The notes: generated by a model not told the origin, from the letters alone. DNA of 64,000 nt from Rhodococcoides fascians A25f (GCF_000760935.2 NZ_CP049744.1:2945501-3009500), one strand, 5' to 3'; shown: positions 44,048 to 55,584, numbered from the stretch's first letter. Numbers and translations: made by a program.

Positions 44048-44988
44048 TCTCCGGGACGTCGAAAGCGGCGCAACCTGTCGTACAGCTGAGCGACGTGCGC
44101 AAGTCGTACGACGGCGTCACCGCTGTCGACGGCCTCAGCCTCGATATCGGCCCCGGCGAAGTCTTGGCGCTCCTCGGCCCGAACGGTGCAGGCAAGACCA
44201 CCACCGTCGAGATGTGCGAAGGCTTCGTCGTCCCCGACAGTGGTTCGGTCCGCGTCCTGGGGCTCGACCCCATCGAAGAGTCGGCGCAGCTGAGGCCGCG
44301 TATCGGCGTCATGCTCCAGGGCGGCGGCGCGTATCCCGGTTCCAAAGCCGGTGAGATGCTCGAGCTCGTTGCGTCGTACTCGGCCGATCCGCACGATCCG
44401 GCGTGGCTGCTCGACTGCCTCGGTCTGACCTCGGCTGTTCGCACCCCGTATCGGCGCCTCTCCGGCGGACAGCAGCAGCGACTCGCGCTGGCCTGCGCCA
44501 TCGTCGGGCGTCCCGAACTGGTGTTTCTCGACGAACCGACTGCCGGTCTCGACGCGCAGGCGCGACTGCTGGTGTGGGAGCTGATCGACGCATTGCGGCG
44601 CGACGGTGTGGGCGTGCTGCTCACGACGCATCTCATGGACGAGGCCGAGCAGCTGGCGGATCGGCTGACGATCATCGACAACGGCCGTGTCGTGGCGTCG
44701 GGTTCACCGTCGGAACTGACCAAACAGGGCGCCGAGGGCCAACTGCGCTTCACCGCTCCCCCTGGTCTCGAACTGTCGATGCTCGACGCGGCGCTCCCCC
44801 CAGGGTACGTACCGTCGGAACCGACGCCCGGGTCCTACGTGGTGTCGGGTGTGATCGAGCCACAGATACTGGTGATCGTCACGTCCTGGTGCGCCCAGCA
44901 GGACGTCCTGGCCACCGAGTTGCAGGTCGATCAGCGCCGTCTCGAGGACGTGTTCCTCGAACTGACCGGTAGAGAATTGAGGAAGTGA
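44044..44988 (+). CDS. ABC exporter ATP-binding protein (Rv1458c-like)
   Basis: This 314-residue nucleotide-binding protein has Walker A GPNGAGKTTTVEM, signature LSGGQQQRLALACAI, Walker B LVFLDEPTAGLDAQ and a switch His in LLTTHLMDEAE. It is of the DrrA/CcmA export type, and a C-terminal extension of about 70 residues (AEGQLRFTAPPGLELS onward) is typical. GTGA overlaps couple it to mptB and to the permease. The substrate is unknown. The conserved link to mptB suggests an envelope lipid or glycoconjugate, while the link to ctaA suggests a role near cytochrome biogenesis. Confidence 0.88.
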   Translation: MISGTSKAAQPVVQLSDVRKSYDGVTAVDGLSLDIGPGEVLALLGPNGAGKTTTVEMCEGFVVPDSGSVRVLGLDPIEESAQLRPRIGVMLQGGGAYPGSKAGEMLELVASYSADPHDPAWLLDCLGLTSAVRTPYRRLSGGQQQRLALACAIVGRPELVFLDEPTAGLDAQARLLVWELIDALRRDGVGVLLTTHLMDEAEQLADRLTIIDNGRVVASGSPSELTKQGAEGQLRFTAPPGLELSMLDAALPPGYVPSEPTPGSYVVSGVIEPQILVIVTSWCAQQDVLATELQVDQRRLEDVFLELTGRELRK

Positions 44989-45785
44989 CGGTGCGCAGAG
45001 AAGCCCGGCTCGCCGACAACCGATTCGAGACAGGTCTGTTCGCGCCTCGTCCGCAACCGGCCTCGGCGTCGCGAATGCTGTTCGCGCAGACCCGCCTCGA
45101 ACTGAAGTTGCTGCTACGCAACGGCGAACAGTTGCTGCTGACGATGTTCATCCCGATCACGTTGCTGATCGGTCTCACGCTGCTGCCGTTCGGCGCACTG
45201 GGCGACGACCGAGTTGCCCAGGTGGTGCCTGCGGTGATGATGGTGGCCATCATGTCGACGGCGTTCACCGGCCAAGCCATCGCGGTCGGTTTCGACCGCC
45301 GCTACGGCGCGCTGAAACGGCTCGGTGCCACACCGCTTCCGCGCTGGGGAATCATCGGCGGCAAATCCGCTGCCGTTGTGATCGTCGTGATCCTGCAGTC
45401 GATTCTGCTCGGCTCCATCGGCGTCGGCCTCGGTTGGCGTCCGAGCGCCACGGGCCTTGTGCTCGGTGCCTTGATCATCGCTCTGGGCACCGTCACGTTC
45501 GCGTCCATGGGATTGCTGCTGGGCGGCACGTTGCGGGCGGAGATCGTGTTGGCGCTGGCGAACATCGCCTGGTTCGTCATGCTCGGCATCGGCAGCGTGG
45601 TATTCGTCGACGATCAAATTCCCCAGGGCGTGCAGAACGTTGCTCGCATCGTTCCGTCCGGAGCGCTCGGTGAGGCACTGAGCCGAGGCGTCTCGTCGTC
45701 CTTCGACGTGTTCGGCGTGGTCGTGCTGCTGGTGTGGGCAGCGGTGTGCGGCACTCTGGCGGTCCGCACGTTCAAGTTCACCTGA
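44985..45785 (+). CDS. ABC exporter permease (Rv1457c-like)
   Basis: This 266-residue ABC-2 type permease has six predicted helices, beginning LLLTMFIPITLLIGLTLLPFG and ending VFGVVVLLVWAAVCGTLAVRTFKFT. The region GALKRLGATPLPRWGIIGGK is the conserved ABC-2 coupling segment. The GTG start overlaps the stop of the ATPase gene. It completes the exporter together with the 44044 gene. Confidence 0.87.
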   Translation: MTVRREARLADNRFETGLFAPRPQPASASRMLFAQTRLELKLLLRNGEQLLLTMFIPITLLIGLTLLPFGALGDDRVAQVVPAVMMVAIMSTAFTGQAIAVGFDRRYGALKRLGATPLPRWGIIGGKSAAVVIVVILQSILLGSIGVGLGWRPSATGLVLGALIIALGTVTFASMGLLLGGTLRAEIVLALANIAWFVMLGIGSVVFVDDQIPQGVQNVARIVPSGALGEALSRGVSSSFDVFGVVVLLVWAAVCGTLAVRTFKFT

Positions 45786-45828
45786 CGCAGCCTCACCACC
45801 CAACGACGCTGTGTAGTTGATCGGCGTT

Positions 45829-45834
45829 TACCAT
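45829..45834 (+). promoter_or_regulatory. -10 box of ctaA (leaderless type)
   Basis: TACCAT is followed by 6 nt and then GTG 45841. This supports starting ctaA at 45841 rather than at the upstream in-frame TTG. Confidence 0.45.
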
Positions 45835-45840
45835 CGTGGT

Positions 45841-46827
45841 GTGCTGTACAGAGCGTTCTTGCGCGTCGTCGATCTCCTTCCTCTGCCGTCGCTTCGTGTG
45901 CAGCGAATTCTGGCGTTCATCGCGATAGTGACCCAGGGCGGCATCGCCGTCACCGGTGCAGTCGTGCGAGTGACCGGTTCAGGCCTCGGGTGCCCCACCT
46001 GGCCGCAGTGCTTTCCCGGCAGCTTCACTCCGGTCGGTGTATCCGAGGTCCCCGTGCTGCATCAGGCCGTGGAGTTCGGGAATCGACTCCTCACATTCGT
46101 GGTGGTGCTCGCGGCCGCCGCCATCGTCGTTGCGGTCACACGTGCACGGCGTCGTCGCGAGGTGCTGTTCTTTGCATGGCTGATGCCGCTGGGCACCGTC
46201 GTCCAGGCCGTGATCGGCGGATTCACCGTGTTGACCGGACTGCTGTGGTGGACGGTCGCAGTTCACCTCGTCGTCTCGATGGCCATGGTCTGGTTGGCCA
46301 CTCTGCTGTACGCCAAGGTGGGCGAGAGCGACGCAGCATCCGAATCGACCCCCACTGTCCCGGCTGCGCTGCGCGCCCTCGTCGGACTGTCCGGAGTGGC
46401 CCTGACCGGTGTACTGGTCGCGGGCACAATGGTGACCGGGGCCGGTCCCCACGCAGGCGACAAGAGCATCGAAGAGCCGGTGCCCCGTCTCGGCATCGAG
46501 ATCGTGACGCTCGTTCACGCTCATTCCCAGTTCTTGGTCGGCTACCTCGCCCTGTTGGTCGGGCTGGGATTCGCGCTGTACGCGGTGCGAGCGCCGAGTC
46601 CGGTCAAGCGTCGCCTGCACGTTCTGATCGCGCTGGTGCTGGCGCAGTCACTGATCGGACTGGTGCAGTACTTCACCGGCGTTCCGGCTGTGCTCGTCGC
46701 CTTTCACGTCGCAGGAGCGGGCGCGTGCACTGCTGCGACCGCAGCCGTCTGGGCTGCCTGCCGCACCCGTGGCCCGGTCGTGACGGACGAGATCGAGACC
46801 GTCGAGGACGTCGCAGTACGGTCGTGA
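45841..46827 (+). CDS. ctaA: Heme A synthase
   Basis: CtaA oxidises the C8 methyl of heme O to a formyl group, giving heme A for cytochrome aa3. The 328-residue membrane protein has eight expected helices. It has QGGIAVTGAVVRVTGSGLGCPTWPQCFPG, the family cysteine loop, and the histidines of HQAVEFGNRL, VAVHLVVS, LVHAHSQFLVGYL and AFHVAGAG that bind heme. It starts at GTG 45841. CtaB, the preceding enzyme, lies 1.6 kb away on the other strand. A strong hairpin follows its stop. Confidence 0.93.
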   Translation: MLYRAFLRVVDLLPLPSLRVQRILAFIAIVTQGGIAVTGAVVRVTGSGLGCPTWPQCFPGSFTPVGVSEVPVLHQAVEFGNRLLTFVVVLAAAAIVVAVTRARRRREVLFFAWLMPLGTVVQAVIGGFTVLTGLLWWTVAVHLVVSMAMVWLATLLYAKVGESDAASESTPTVPAALRALVGLSGVALTGVLVAGTMVTGAGPHAGDKSIEEPVPRLGIEIVTLVHAHSQFLVGYLALLVGLGFALYAVRAPSPVKRRLHVLIALVLAQSLIGLVQYFTGVPAVLVAFHVAGAGACTAATAAVWAACRTRGPVVTDEIETVEDVAVRS

Positions 46828-46850
46828 CGAGTGGTCCGGCTTCGAACAGG

Positions 46851-46898
46851 GTGGAGGGGCAGCCGACCTCCCCCTCAGATGGCCGACTGCCCCTCCAC
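46851..46898. terminator. Bidirectional terminator-like hairpin
   Basis: GTGGAGGGGCAG (46851-46862) and CTGCCCCTCCAC (46887-46898) are perfectly complementary with a 24-nt loop. It lies between the convergent ctaA and the 46966 gene. No T-tract is present. Confidence 0.6.
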
Positions 46899-46965
46899 TG
46901 ACTTCGACGCACCGGGTTCCGAGATGGTTCCCGCGGGATCGAACAAATTTCGGAGCGAATTTCGC

Positions 46966-47337
46966 TCAGACGATCGCCTGGTTGCGCGCCTTGGGGAACT
47001 TCTTCTGACGCGCCACCCAGCCGGCCATCTTCTCGTAATGGCCCGGAGCCGGGTTCACGGAGCTGACCAGCTCACGGTCCCATTCGGCCTCGGTCAGTTC
47101 GTCGAACTCGTCGACGACCGCTCGGGCAATGGCGTGGCTGGCAACAACCTGGTCACCGAGCACGCCATCGGCACCGACCATGGTGAGCCGTGTCCCGGCC
47201 CGGCCGATCGGCTGGATCACGACCTGAGCGGAGTTTCCGTGATCGGCGAGAAAACTCTTCACTGCCGCCAGCGTTCCCTTGGGGACATCGTTCGACGTGT
47301 TCTTCTCGATGCCCGCACTGTCGATTTCGGTAGCCAT
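46966..47337 (-). CDS. Conserved hypothetical protein (Rv1455-like)
   Basis: This 123-residue soluble protein starts at ATG 47337, 6 nt behind a TATCGT box; the longer frame upstream is not supported. Its middle reads VVIQPIGRAGTRLTMVGADGVLGDQVVASHAIARAVVDEFDELTEAEWDRELVSSV, which looks like a compact alpha/beta fold. There is no signal peptide or metal motif. The position opposite ctaA and divergent from qor matches Rv1455. The function is not known. Confidence 0.68.
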   Translation of the reverse strand: MATEIDSAGIEKNTSNDVPKGTLAAVKSFLADHGNSAQVVIQPIGRAGTRLTMVGADGVLGDQVVASHAIARAVVDEFDELTEAEWDRELVSSVNPAPGHYEKMAGWVARQKKFPKARNQAIV

Positions 47338-47343
47338 GCGGAC

Positions 47344-47349
47344 ACGATA
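47344..47349 (-). promoter_or_regulatory. -10 box of the 46966 gene (leaderless type)
   Basis: On the minus strand TATCGT is followed by 6 nt and then ATG 47337. Confidence 0.45.
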
Positions 47350-47388
47350 CCCAGGTTGTCCACCGTCCCTGCATCGACCCACCCACTC

Positions 47389-47404
47389 GTTACTGATCGG
47401 TAAC
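47389..47404. promoter_or_regulatory. Inverted repeat in the qor divergent region
   Basis: GTTAC-TGATCG-GTAAC is a near-palindromic 16-bp site, 70 bp upstream of qor and 52 bp upstream of the divergent start. It resembles TetR- or MarR-type operators. No regulator gene is adjacent. Confidence 0.4.
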
Positions 47405-47473
47405 TTCGGCCGATCGCCCTCGCCACGAACATCCGCGTGCCGAGGTGCTGATCGCCCGTGTAGAACGGTGTTC

Positions 47474-48439
47474 ATGCGAGCCATTCGAATAGACAACACC
47501 GGCGGGCCCGAGGTCTTGACCGTCGTCGATCTCCCGGTTCCGACACCGGGAGCTGGTCAAATCCTGGTCCGGACCGATGCCATCGGAATCAACTACATCG
47601 ACACCTACTTCCGCAGCGGCCTGTACCCGCGTGCGTTGCCGTACGTTCCCGGCGACGAAGGGTCGGGCGTGATCGACCAGATCGGCTCGGACGTCACCGA
47701 CTTCGCTCCAGGAGATCGCGTCGCCTGGGCCGCGGCACCCGGTAGCTATGCCGAATACGTGCTGGTCGACGCCTCGTCGGCCATCTCGGTTCCCGACGGC
47801 GTTCCGGCGGATCAGGCCGCGTCGGCGCTGCTGCAGGGCATGACGGCGCACTATCTGATCGAATCCACTTACCCCGCTCAGCGGGGTGACACCGTGCTCG
47901 TCCACGCCGGGGCGGGTGGCGTCGGATTGCTCCTGACGCAGCTGGCGGTGGCCAAAGGCGTGAACGTGATCACGACGGTATCGACGGACGCGAAGGCCGA
48001 ACTCTCGAAACGGACCGGCGCAGCGCACGTGCTCCGGTACGACGACGACATCGCCGCACGCGTTCGCGACATCACCGACGGCGAAGGAGTGCACGCGGTG
48101 TACGACGGCGTCGGTGCGGACACGTTCGAGGCCAGTTTGGCGTCGCTTCGGATCAGGGGCACGCTGGCCCTGTTCGGTGCCGCCAGCGGGCCGGTGCCGC
48201 CCCTTGATCCGCAGCGTCTCAACGGCGCGGGTTCGCTGTTCCTCACCAGGCCCACGCTCGCGCATCACATACGGGACCGAGCCGAACTGGAGTGGCGGGC
48301 CGGTGACGTGTTCGCAGCGATGGCGAGTGGAACGCTCACGGTCCAGGTGGGTGCGCGCTATGCCCTCGAGGACGCGGCGCAGGCCCATATCGATCTCGAG
48401 TCACGCAAGACGACCGGGTCCATCGTTCTGGTTCCCTGA
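47474..48439 (+). CDS. qor: Quinone oxidoreductase (NADPH), Qor-like
   Basis: This 321-residue medium-chain dehydrogenase has no zinc ligands, which fits the quinone oxidoreductase class (Rv1454c position). The N-terminal half has INYIDTYFRSGLYPRALPYVPGDEGSGVI, and the cofactor loop is VLVHAGAGGVGLLLTQLA, with the AxxGxxG fingerprint for NADPH. Members reduce quinones one electron at a time or act on enones. A near-palindrome in its promoter region may allow redox or quinone control. It converges on ctaB with 23 bp between stop codons. Confidence 0.88.
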   Translation: MRAIRIDNTGGPEVLTVVDLPVPTPGAGQILVRTDAIGINYIDTYFRSGLYPRALPYVPGDEGSGVIDQIGSDVTDFAPGDRVAWAAAPGSYAEYVLVDASSAISVPDGVPADQAASALLQGMTAHYLIESTYPAQRGDTVLVHAGAGGVGLLLTQLAVAKGVNVITTVSTDAKAELSKRTGAAHVLRYDDDIAARVRDITDGEGVHAVYDGVGADTFEASLASLRIRGTLALFGAASGPVPPLDPQRLNGAGSLFLTRPTLAHHIRDRAELEWRAGDVFAAMASGTLTVQVGARYALEDAAQAHIDLESRKTTGSIVLVP

Positions 48440-48462
48440 TCCGACTCTCGGCGGACGCTCGC

Positions 48463-49494
48463 TCAGGAGAAGATCTGGGCGAGCGTGTGCCAGCCGAGCA
48501 CCGAGTCCACGGCAAGGCCACAGAACACCAGGGCCAGGTACTCGTTGGACAGGATGAACAACTTCAGCGGTTTGACCGGAGTTCCGGCTCGAACTCCCGC
48601 GTACAGGCGATGAGCGACGACGAGAAACCATGCTCCGGAGGCCACGGCGACGACGGCATAGATGACGCCCGAGCCCGGTGCCAGGGCCAGCGTGGCAGCC
48701 ACGGTCGCCCATGCGTACAGCACGATGTGCTTGGTGACCTTGGTTTCCGAGGCGACTGCCGGCAGCATCGGCACGTTCGCGGCCTGATAGTCCTCCTTGT
48801 AGCGCAACATCAGCGCCCAGGTGTGCGGCGGTGTCCACAGGAAGATGACCAGGAACATCACCAGCGCCTGCCAGCCGATCGTTCCGGTCACAGCGGACCA
48901 GCCGATCATCACCGGCATGCATCCGGCCGCGCCGCCCCACACCACGTTCTGTGAGGTGCGCCGCTTGAGGATCAGGGTGTAGACGAAAATGTAGAAGCAG
49001 ATCGTCACGACCGCGAGCACGCCGCTGAGCAGGTTCGTGGTGGCCCACAACCAGAAGAACGAGAACACACCGAGCACGAGCCCGAAGACCAGAGCGTGCG
49101 ACACCGGCATGGCACCGCGGGCCAGCGGGCGCTTCTCGGTGCGCTTCATCACCTTGTCGATGTCGGCGTCGACCACCATGTTCAGGGTGTTCGCACTGGC
49201 CGCGGCCAGCATGCCACCGAAGAGCGTGGTGAGGATCAGCCATGGATCGACATGACCGCGGTCGGCCAACAGCATCGCGGGGATGGTTGTCACCAGAAGA
49301 AGTTCGATGACGCGAGGCTTCGTCAGCGCGACATACGCAAGGAGGAGAGCGAACGCTCGACGCGGGGCGGACGTCACCGGTGCGGCCTGCGCGGACTCAC
49401 CCTGATCGTCGGCTCCGAATCCGGGGCCGCCGGCGAATCCGTGTCCGCCCGGCTGCTGCCCAATTCGCACTGCGTCTCCTTGCACGACTGTCAT
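48463..49494 (-). CDS. ctaB: Protoheme IX farnesyltransferase (heme O synthase)
   Basis: CtaB transfers a farnesyl group to protoheme to give heme O. The 343-residue UbiA-family membrane protein has the prenyl-diphosphate motif [20 protein letters not shown] (DxxxD) and a second motif around [16 protein letters not shown] (YKxD). Nine helices are expected. I start it at ATG 49494; the open frame continues 13 codons upstream without support. The hydrophilic 55-residue N-terminus is typical for actinobacteria. The gene lies opposite tkt, as Rv1451 does. Confidence 0.92.
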   Translation of the reverse strand: MTVVQGDAVRIGQQPGGHGFAGGPGFGADDQGESAQAAPVTSAPRRAFALLLAYVALTKPRVIELLLVTTIPAMLLADRGHVDPWLILTTLFGGMLAAASANTLNMVVDADIDKVMKRTEKRPLARGAMPVSHALVFGLVLGVFSFFWLWATTNLLSGVLAVVTICFYIFVYTLILKRRTSQNVVWGGAAGCMPVMIGWSAVTGTIGWQALVMFLVIFLWTPPHTWALMLRYKEDYQAANVPMLPAVASETKVTKHIVLYAWATVAATLALAPGSGVIYAVVAVASGAWFLVVAHRLYAGVRAGTPVKPLKLFILSNEYLALVFCGLAVDSVLGWHTLAQIFS

Positions 49495-49762
49495 TCTCTG
49501 GCGCTGGGCCACTTGCTCGCGCGCCACCGGCACACGGGTTCACTCTGCACGACGACCATGGACGCCAGCGCGCACGTCAGGTCGCCACGATCCGAAAAAC
49601 CTGGCTCCGAATCCGACGCACGTGCACCTACTACAGACGATGGTAGACGGCAGGGTTTGCACCTCCAATTCGCAGGGCACCCAAAGTGGGGAAATACGTC
49701 GTCTGCGAGTAACCCGCGCGCAATCGGCCGGGGGAAGGCACGACAGTAGGGTCGGACAGAAC

Positions 49763-49768
49763 TAGGCT
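49763..49768 (+). promoter_or_regulatory. Possible -10 box of the tkt operon
   Basis: TAGGCT at 49763-49768 (TAGGGT at 49747-49752 is an alternative) would give a leader of about 115 nt with AGGAG at 49874-49878. No good -35 is visible. The 394-bp gap 49495-49888 otherwise shows no gene, repeat or RNA that I can support. Confidence 0.3.
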
Positions 49769-49888
49769 GGTGGAGGACGTCCTTCGGCACCGACCATGTG
49801 CGCGCTCAACGCAGGCGCACGGCAGTCGCGGCCGAGCGACGAATTCCACAGAGCCACAACTCGAACGAATGTCAGGAGATTTCTGCTC

Positions 49889-51988
49889 GTGTCGATCACA
49901 GACGATATTGACGTCCTCACCACGGCGCACCACCCGAGCGACTGGACGGACCTGGACACCCGAGCGGTCGACACCGTTCGCGTTCTGGCAGCGGACGCAG
50001 TGCAGAAGGTCGGCAACGGCCACCCCGGAACCGCGATGAGCCTGGCTCCCCTCGCCTACACCCTCTTTCAGCGCACCATGCGCCACGATCCCACCGATAC
50101 GCACTGGATCGGGCGCGACCGGTTCGTGCTCTCGTGCGGACACTCGAGCCTGACGCTGTACCTGCAGCTGTACTTGGGCGGCTTCGGCCTCGAGCTCTCC
50201 GATATCGAGGCGCTGCGTACCTACAAGTCGAAGACTCCCGGGCACCCGGAGTTCCGTCACACCGACGGCGTCGAGATCACCACCGGCCCGCTCGGTCAGG
50301 GACTCGCCTCCGCCGTCGGCATGGCGATGGCGGCACGCCGCGAGCGCGGACTGTTCGATCCCGAGCCCGCTCTCGGTGAGAGCCCGTTCGATCACTACAT
50401 CTACGTGATCGCCTCCGACGGCGACATCGAAGAAGGCGTCACCTCCGAGGCTTCGTCCCTCGCGGGCACTCAGCAGCTCGGCAACCTGATCCTGTTCTAC
50501 GACGACAACAAGATCTCGATCGAGCACTCGACCGATATCGCTCTCTCCGAGAACACGGCTGCCCGTTACGAGGCCTACGGCTGGCACGTGCAGGTGGTCG
50601 AGGGCGGCGAGAACGTCACCGCGATCGAAGAGGCAATCGAAGCAGCCAAGGCCGTCACCGACAAGCCGTCGATCATCGTGCTGCGCACCATCATCGGCTT
50701 CCCGGCCCCCACCATGATGAACACCGGCGCCGTCCACGGAGCTGCACTCGGCGACGAAGAGATCGCCAAGGTCAAGCAGGCACTCGATTTCGACCCCGCC
50801 AAGACCTTCGAGGTCACCGACGAGGTGATCGGGCACACCCGCAAGCTGCAGGAACGTGGCCGTGCGGCCCACACCGAGTGGACCACCCAGTTCGACGCGT
50901 GGGCTGCACGCGAGCCCGAGCGCAAGAAGCTGCTGGATCGCCTCACCCAGGGCACGTTGCCCGAGAACTGGACCGATGTTCTCCCCACCTGGGAGCCCGG
51001 CAGCAAGGCCGTCGCCACACGTGCGGCGTCGGGCGAGGTCCTCAATGCCGTCGGACCTGTTCTGCCCGAACTGTGGGGCGGCTCCGCCGACCTCGCAGGC
51101 AGCAACAACACCACCATCAAGGGTGCCAAGTCCTTCGGCCCCACGTCGATCTCCACCGACGACTGGGACGCCGAGCCCTACGGCCGCACGCTGCACTTCG
51201 GCATTCGTGAGCACGCGATGGGTGCCATCCTGTCGGGCATCGTCATGCACGGACCGACCCGTGCCTACGGCGGAACGTTCATGCAGTTCAGCGACTACAT
51301 GCGACCTGCCGTTCGGCTCGCATCCCTGATGGACATCGATCCCATCTACGTGTGGACCCACGATTCCATCGGCCTGGGCGAGGACGGCCCGACGCATCAG
51401 CCGGTCGAGCACCTCGCCGCACTGCGGGCGATCCCCAACCTGTCGGTCGTGCGTCCGGGTGACGCCAACGAAACCGCCTTCGCGTGGCAGGCAGTGCTGG
51501 CCAAGTCCAGCAGCAGCGGACCCGTCGGTCTCGCCCTGACGCGTCAGGGCATCCCGATCCTCGACGGCACCAGCTTCGAGGGCGTCTCGAAGGGTGGATA
51601 CATCCTCGTCGAGTCGTCCAAGGCGACACCGGACGTCGTGTTGATCGGTACCGGCTCGGAGCTGCAGTACGCAGTCGAAGCGCAGAAGCAGCTCGAGGCC
51701 CAGGGCATTGCTGCCCGTGTCGTCTCGATGCCGTGTGTCGAGTGGTTCGAGAGCCAGGATCAGAACTACCGCGACCAGGTCATCCCGCCGACCGTCAAGG
51801 CGCGCGTGTCGATCGAAGCAGGCATCGCCATGCCGTGGTGGAAGATCGTCGGCGGTTTCGGCGAAATCATCTCGCTCGAGCACTACGGCGAATCTGCCGA
51901 TGCTGCAACACTTTTCCGTGAGTTCGGCTTCACCGCCGAGGCCGTCACCGCAGCCGCTCAGCGCTCCATCACCAACGTGAAGGGATAA
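49889..51988 (+). CDS. tkt: Transketolase
   Basis: This thiamine-diphosphate enzyme moves two-carbon units in the non-oxidative pentose phosphate pathway. The 699-residue chain has GNGHPGTAMSLAPL near the N-terminus, ThDP-binding SDGDIEEGVTSEASSLAGTQ with the NLILFYDDNKISIEHST region, and the pyrimidine domain TRAYGGTFMQFSDYMR with HDSIGLGEDGPTHQPVEH. GTG 49889 has AGGAG 10 nt upstream; the longer frame from 49796 is not needed. It opens the tkt-tal-zwf-opcA-pgl operon, in the same order as Rv1449c-Rv1445c. Confidence 0.96.
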   Translation: MSITDDIDVLTTAHHPSDWTDLDTRAVDTVRVLAADAVQKVGNGHPGTAMSLAPLAYTLFQRTMRHDPTDTHWIGRDRFVLSCGHSSLTLYLQLYLGGFGLELSDIEALRTYKSKTPGHPEFRHTDGVEITTGPLGQGLASAVGMAMAARRERGLFDPEPALGESPFDHYIYVIASDGDIEEGVTSEASSLAGTQQLGNLILFYDDNKISIEHSTDIALSENTAARYEAYGWHVQVVEGGENVTAIEEAIEAAKAVTDKPSIIVLRTIIGFPAPTMMNTGAVHGAALGDEEIAKVKQALDFDPAKTFEVTDEVIGHTRKLQERGRAAHTEWTTQFDAWAAREPERKKLLDRLTQGTLPENWTDVLPTWEPGSKAVATRAASGEVLNAVGPVLPELWGGSADLAGSNNTTIKGAKSFGPTSISTDDWDAEPYGRTLHFGIREHAMGAILSGIVMHGPTRAYGGTFMQFSDYMRPAVRLASLMDIDPIYVWTHDSIGLGEDGPTHQPVEHLAALRAIPNLSVVRPGDANETAFAWQAVLAKSSSSGPVGLALTRQGIPILDGTSFEGVSKGGYILVESSKATPDVVLIGTGSELQYAVEAQKQLEAQGIAARVVSMPCVEWFESQDQNYRDQVIPPTVKARVSIEAGIAMPWWKIVGGFGEIISLEHYGESADAATLFREFGFTAEAVTAAAQRSITNVKG

Positions 51989-51991
51989 TCC

Positions 51992-53116
51992 ATGACCCAG
52001 AACAAGAATCTCGCAGAGCTCTCCGCAGCAGGTATCTCGGTATGGCTGGACGACCTCTCTCGTGACCGCATCCGCTCGGGCAACCTGAAGGACCTCATCG
52101 ACACCAAGAGCGTCGTGGGCGTCACGACCAACCCGTCGATCTTCCAGGCCGCCCTGAGCAAGGGCGACGCCTACGACGAGCAGGTCACCAAGCTGGCCGG
52201 CGAAGGTGCCGACGTCGAGACCACGATCCGCACCGTCACCACGGACGATGTCCGTGAGGCGTGCGACATCCTGATGCCCCAGTACGAGGCCAGCGCAGGC
52301 GTCGACGGACGCGTATCCATCGAGGTCGATCCCCGCATGGCCCACGACGCGGACAAGACGTACGAGCAGGCCGTCGAACTCTGGAAGATCGTCGACCGAC
52401 CCAATCTGCTGATCAAGATTCCGGCGACCGAAGAAGGCATCCCTGCCATCGCCAAGGTGGTCGGTGAAGGTATCAGTGTCAACGTGACGCTCATCTTCTC
52501 CGTCGAGCGGTACGAGCTGGTGATGAACGCCTACCTCGAAGGTCTGGAGGCCGCGCGTGCTGCCGGTCACGATCTCGACAAGATCCACTCGGTGGCGTCG
52601 TTCTTCGTATCCCGCGTCGACAGCGAGATCGATTCCAGGCTCGACGCGATCGGCACGCCGGACGCCGAAGAGCTCAAGGGCAAGGCCGCTCTGGCCAACG
52701 CGCGTCTCGCCTACGTGGCGTACCAGCAGGTCTTCGAGGTCGCTCCTCGGTTCCGCGAGCTCGTCGGTAGCGGCGCGCGTCCGCAACGGCCGCTGTGGGC
52801 CTCGACGGGTGTCAAGTCCGACGCCTACCCCGACACGATGTACGTCACCGAGTTGGTCTCTCCCAACACCGTGAACACCATGCCGGAGAAGACGATGGAC
52901 GCGGTTGCCGATCACGGCGAGATCGTCGGCGATACCGTTTCGGGCAAGGGACCGGAATCGCAGGAGATCTTCGATCGCATCTCGGCTCTCGGGATCGACA
53001 TCACCGATGTCTTCCTGACGTTGGAGAACGAAGGCGTGCAGAAGTTCGAGTCGGCCTGGAACGAATTGCTCGAGGCCACCGGAGAGCAGCTGCGCCAAGC
53101 GGGTCAGAAGAGCTGA
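51992..53116 (+). CDS. tal: Transaldolase
   Basis: This enzyme transfers a dihydroxyacetone unit in the non-oxidative pentose phosphate pathway. The 374-residue protein belongs to the longer actinobacterial transaldolase group. [19 protein letters not shown] is the N-terminal signature, and [15 protein letters not shown] contains the Schiff-base lysine. [15 protein letters not shown] and [21 protein letters not shown] follow. The ATG is 4 nt after the tkt stop, in the same operon. Confidence 0.95.
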   Translation: MTQNKNLAELSAAGISVWLDDLSRDRIRSGNLKDLIDTKSVVGVTTNPSIFQAALSKGDAYDEQVTKLAGEGADVETTIRTVTTDDVREACDILMPQYEASAGVDGRVSIEVDPRMAHDADKTYEQAVELWKIVDRPNLLIKIPATEEGIPAIAKVVGEGISVNVTLIFSVERYELVMNAYLEGLEAARAAGHDLDKIHSVASFFVSRVDSEIDSRLDAIGTPDAEELKGKAALANARLAYVAYQQVFEVAPRFRELVGSGARPQRPLWASTGVKSDAYPDTMYVTELVSPNTVNTMPEKTMDAVADHGEIVGDTVSGKGPESQEIFDRISALGIDITDVFLTLENEGVQKFESAWNELLEATGEQLRQAGQKS

Positions 53117-53122
53117 CCGACT

Positions 53123-54675
<1,553 letters not shown>

Positions 54676-54679
<4 letters not shown>

Positions 54680-55584
54680 TTGTCGACATCCCCGCCACGA
54701 CGACGGCCGAGGTCGGCAAGAAGTTGGTGGAGGTTCGCGAGGCAGGCGGTGCGGTGACCATCGGCCGCGTGTTGACGTTGATCGTCGCCAGTCGCGATCC
54801 GGCGAAAGCCGAACGGGCGATCGACGCAGCGAACGAAGCGAGCCGCGAGCATCCGTGCCGCGTGATCGTGCTCATCCACGGCGACCGATCGGCCGAGTCG
54901 AGCCTCGACGCACAGATCCGCGTCGGGGGTGACGCCGGTGCGTCGGAGGTCGTGGTGCTGCGTCTCAACGGCGAACTCGCTGATCACGAACACAGTGTGG
55001 TGATCCCGTTCCTGCTGCCCGACACTCCGATCGTGGCGTGGTGGCCGGACGAAGCACCGGCCGTTCCAGCAAAGGACCCGCTGGGACGCTTGGCAATTCG
55101 ACGGATCACCGATGCCACGAATTCGCCCGACACTACAGCTGCGATCAAGGGACGGCTGAGCAGCTACACCGAGGGCGACACCGATCTCTCCTGGAGTCGC
55201 ATCACGTACTGGCGCGGTCTGTTGGCCACGGCCCTGGACCAGGCTCCGTTCGAGGCCGTCGTCTCGGCCACGGTGTCGGGACTGGCAGAGGAGCCGGCAC
55301 TCGACATCTTGGCCGGTTGGCTTGCCGCGAAACTCGACGTGCCGGTGTATCGCCGCGCGGGTGAGCTGAAAGTGGAGCTGATCAGAGAGAGCAGCAGTAT
55401 CTCGCTGACGCGTCCGCAGACCGGGAAGACCGCAACGTTACGGCGCACCGGCCAGCCCGACGCCGAAGTCGCACTGGCACGGCGCAACACGCGAGAGTGC
55501 CTGGCCGAGGAACTGCGCCGACTCGACACCGACGAGATCTACGAGCTTGCCCTGCACGGACTGTCGAAAGTGAGCTATGAGTAA
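54676..55584 (+). CDS. opcA: Glucose-6-phosphate dehydrogenase assembly protein OpcA
   Basis: OpcA activates or assembles G6PDH in cyanobacteria and actinobacteria. The 302-residue protein starts VIVDIPATTTAEVGKKLVE at GTG 54676, overlapping the zwf stop (GTGA); an ATG 12 nt earlier is also in frame. VVIPFLLPDTPIVAWWPDEAPAVPAKDPLGRLAIRRITDA is the conserved core. Its last 8 bp overlap pgl. Confidence 0.93.
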
